A stretch of DNA of 64,000 nucleotides. Origin: JAGXKT01 sp964531695. Its GTDB lineage: Bacteria > Planctomycetota > Phycisphaerae > SM23-33. Positions within the stretch are counted from its first letter, which is position 1. Each line of letters starts with the position of its first letter. Location: contig CAZHEH010000009.1 in the NCBI GenBank assembly GCA_964531695.1, forward strand, positions 26,591-90,590, written 5' to 3'. The notes under the pieces are model-generated. The model was not told the DNA's origin and ran no database searches. It worked only from the letters and a program-made list of their open reading frames with translations. Position numbers and translations under genes: made by a program. Of the stretch, positions 63,437-64,000 are shown one piece after another.

Positions 63437-63784
63437 ACTACCCCTATTCACTTGTCAGCCCCACACTCCCGCACCCGATACTCGGCTGCGTATATGATAA
63501 TCACATAACACGCGGCCGCGCCCATGTCAAGCGCGAAGCTTCCAGGGCACCCCCGGCACGGCGCGGACCGATCCCCCGGCGAACCCCGGCCGGGGTGACG
63601 CCAAGACGCCGACGCCCGCGCTGGTCCGGAGACAATCGCGTCATCCCTCCGGGATTCCGGCCGGAGCGGCCCCTGTTGCCGCAGCTTCCGGCCCGGCCTG
63701 GAATCGAATCGCCGCTCCCGCGGCCGGGCGTGGCGTTTCCGTCGCCCCTGCCGGGGCTCCCAACTCAGGCAGGCAGCTCTCGGC

Positions 63785-63804
63785 CCCCGGTCTCACGACC
63801 GGGG
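63785..63804. repeat. Perfect 8-bp inverted repeat (CCCCGGTC-TCAC-GACCGGGG)
   Basis: Compact dyad with a 4-base loop, in a repeat-rich gap. No gene ends here, so a terminator role is not supported; it may be a dispersed repeat. Confidence 0.6.
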
Positions 63805-63850
63805 CTACCTTCTGCGGCCGCGGCCGCGACGCCGTTTGCAGCGAAGGTCA

Positions 63851-63970
63851 GTCCTGAGCTCGCCGAAGGGCACCGTCCTGAGCTTGTCGAAGGGCACCGT
63901 CCTGAGCTTGTCGAAGGGCACCATCCTGAGCTTGTCGAAGGGCGTCATCCTGAGCTTGTCGAAGGACGTC
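63851..63970. repeat. Five-copy 24-bp tandem repeat
   Basis: Units start at 63851, 63875, 63899, 63923 and 63947, of the form GTCCTGAGCTTGTCGAAGGG plus four bases (CACC, or CGTC in later units). They are 88 percent or more alike, with no spacers. The inner core TGAGCTTGTCGAAGG resembles a word that recurs in intergenic DNA of many bacteria (from memory). Confidence 0.95.
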
Positions 63971-64000
63971 CCGCCTGCGATCTGTCCGCGCTGCGGCCCG

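Larger units (their letters stand above)
62890..64000. other. 1.1-kb repeat-rich intergenic region at the right edge
   Basis: No open frame here has homology that I recognise; the frames seen are GC-driven. It contains degenerate CTCAG(T/G) words (63029-63056), a 10-bp tandem array, CGTCGAAC words (63374-63436), an AT-rich island TGCGTATATGATAATCACA (63489-63507), an inverted repeat and a 24-bp tandem array. This may be the beginning of a larger intergenic or genome-repeat block that continues beyond the window. Confidence 0.8.

Noticed and set aside
63851..63970. CRISPR array
   Set aside because: The 24-bp units are contiguous with no unique spacers, and there are no cas genes in the window.

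Overview
The window is GC-rich, gene-dense bacterial chromosome. I read it as a member of the Planctomycetota, possibly Phycisphaerae-like. This is an inference from several signs: a PEP-CTERM anchored secreted protein, secreted proteins with Thr-Ser-Arg-Pro linkers, a uroporphyrinogen-decarboxylase-like paralogue, a secreted beta-helix/CBM9-like protein, two groEL genes beside dnaJ and grpE, a pseudopilin-like tail on a membrane-anchored protein, and dnaA without dnaN/recF/gyrB beside it. There are no tRNA or rRNA genes, no CRISPR array, no transposase or phage genes, and no recognisable defence island. About 45 protein genes fill the first 62.9 kb; the last 1.1 kb is repeat-rich and has no gene I can support.

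Layout. 1-7.3 kb: the 3' part of ribD, then a convergent minus-strand tripartite efflux operon (tolC-like lipoprotein, HlyD-like adaptor, MacB-type ATPase, MacB-type permease) with a near-consensus promoter, then an MBL-fold hydrolase. 7.4-11.7 kb: two paralogous MATE transporters flank a divergent (beta/alpha)8 glycosidase-like gene. 11.7-19.1 kb: ileS behind a perfect sigma70-type promoter and a possible leader peptide, a membrane-anchored pseudopilin-tailed protein, and a rearrangement scar made of an ileS-tail duplicate joined to a gmhA-tail relic. A frameshifted family 2 glycosyltransferase, gmhA and a ROK kinase follow. 19.1-34.3 kb: PEP-CTERM protein, UroD-like protein, nadB, a dihydroorotate-dehydrogenase-like protein, secreted proteins, proC, a uronate-isomerase-like amidohydrolase, a large membrane protein, an FmdB zinc ribbon, grpE and dnaJ.

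34.4-38.6 kb is the chaperonin cluster. Transcription on the minus strand runs groEL2 (GGM tail), groES, groEL1 (no GGM tail), dnaJ, grpE, fmdB, so co-chaperones and chaperonins form one proteostasis block. 39-46.5 kb: an EIIA-type phosphocarrier, folC, xylB, an AEC permease, an EF-G2-type GTPase and rpmB. 46.5-53.3 kb (minus strand): a Gfo/Idh/MocA oxidoreductase, an M20 peptidase, a secreted beta-helix protein and dnaA. A candidate oriC lies just upstream of dnaA, with one perfect DnaA box. 53.6-62.9 kb: a GNAT acetyltransferase, a hybrid histidine kinase, a macro-domain protein coupled to a small secreted protein, topA and a membrane-anchored metallophosphoesterase.

The most unusual features are the chimeric ileS/gmhA scar with 127-bp direct repeats, loss of the C-terminal zinc ligands in IleS, the possible Ile-Ile leader peptide before ileS, the families of short intergenic repeats (several inside the chaperonin cluster), and a short, apparently frameshifted reading frame after groEL2. 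I see no convincing new multi-gene system.
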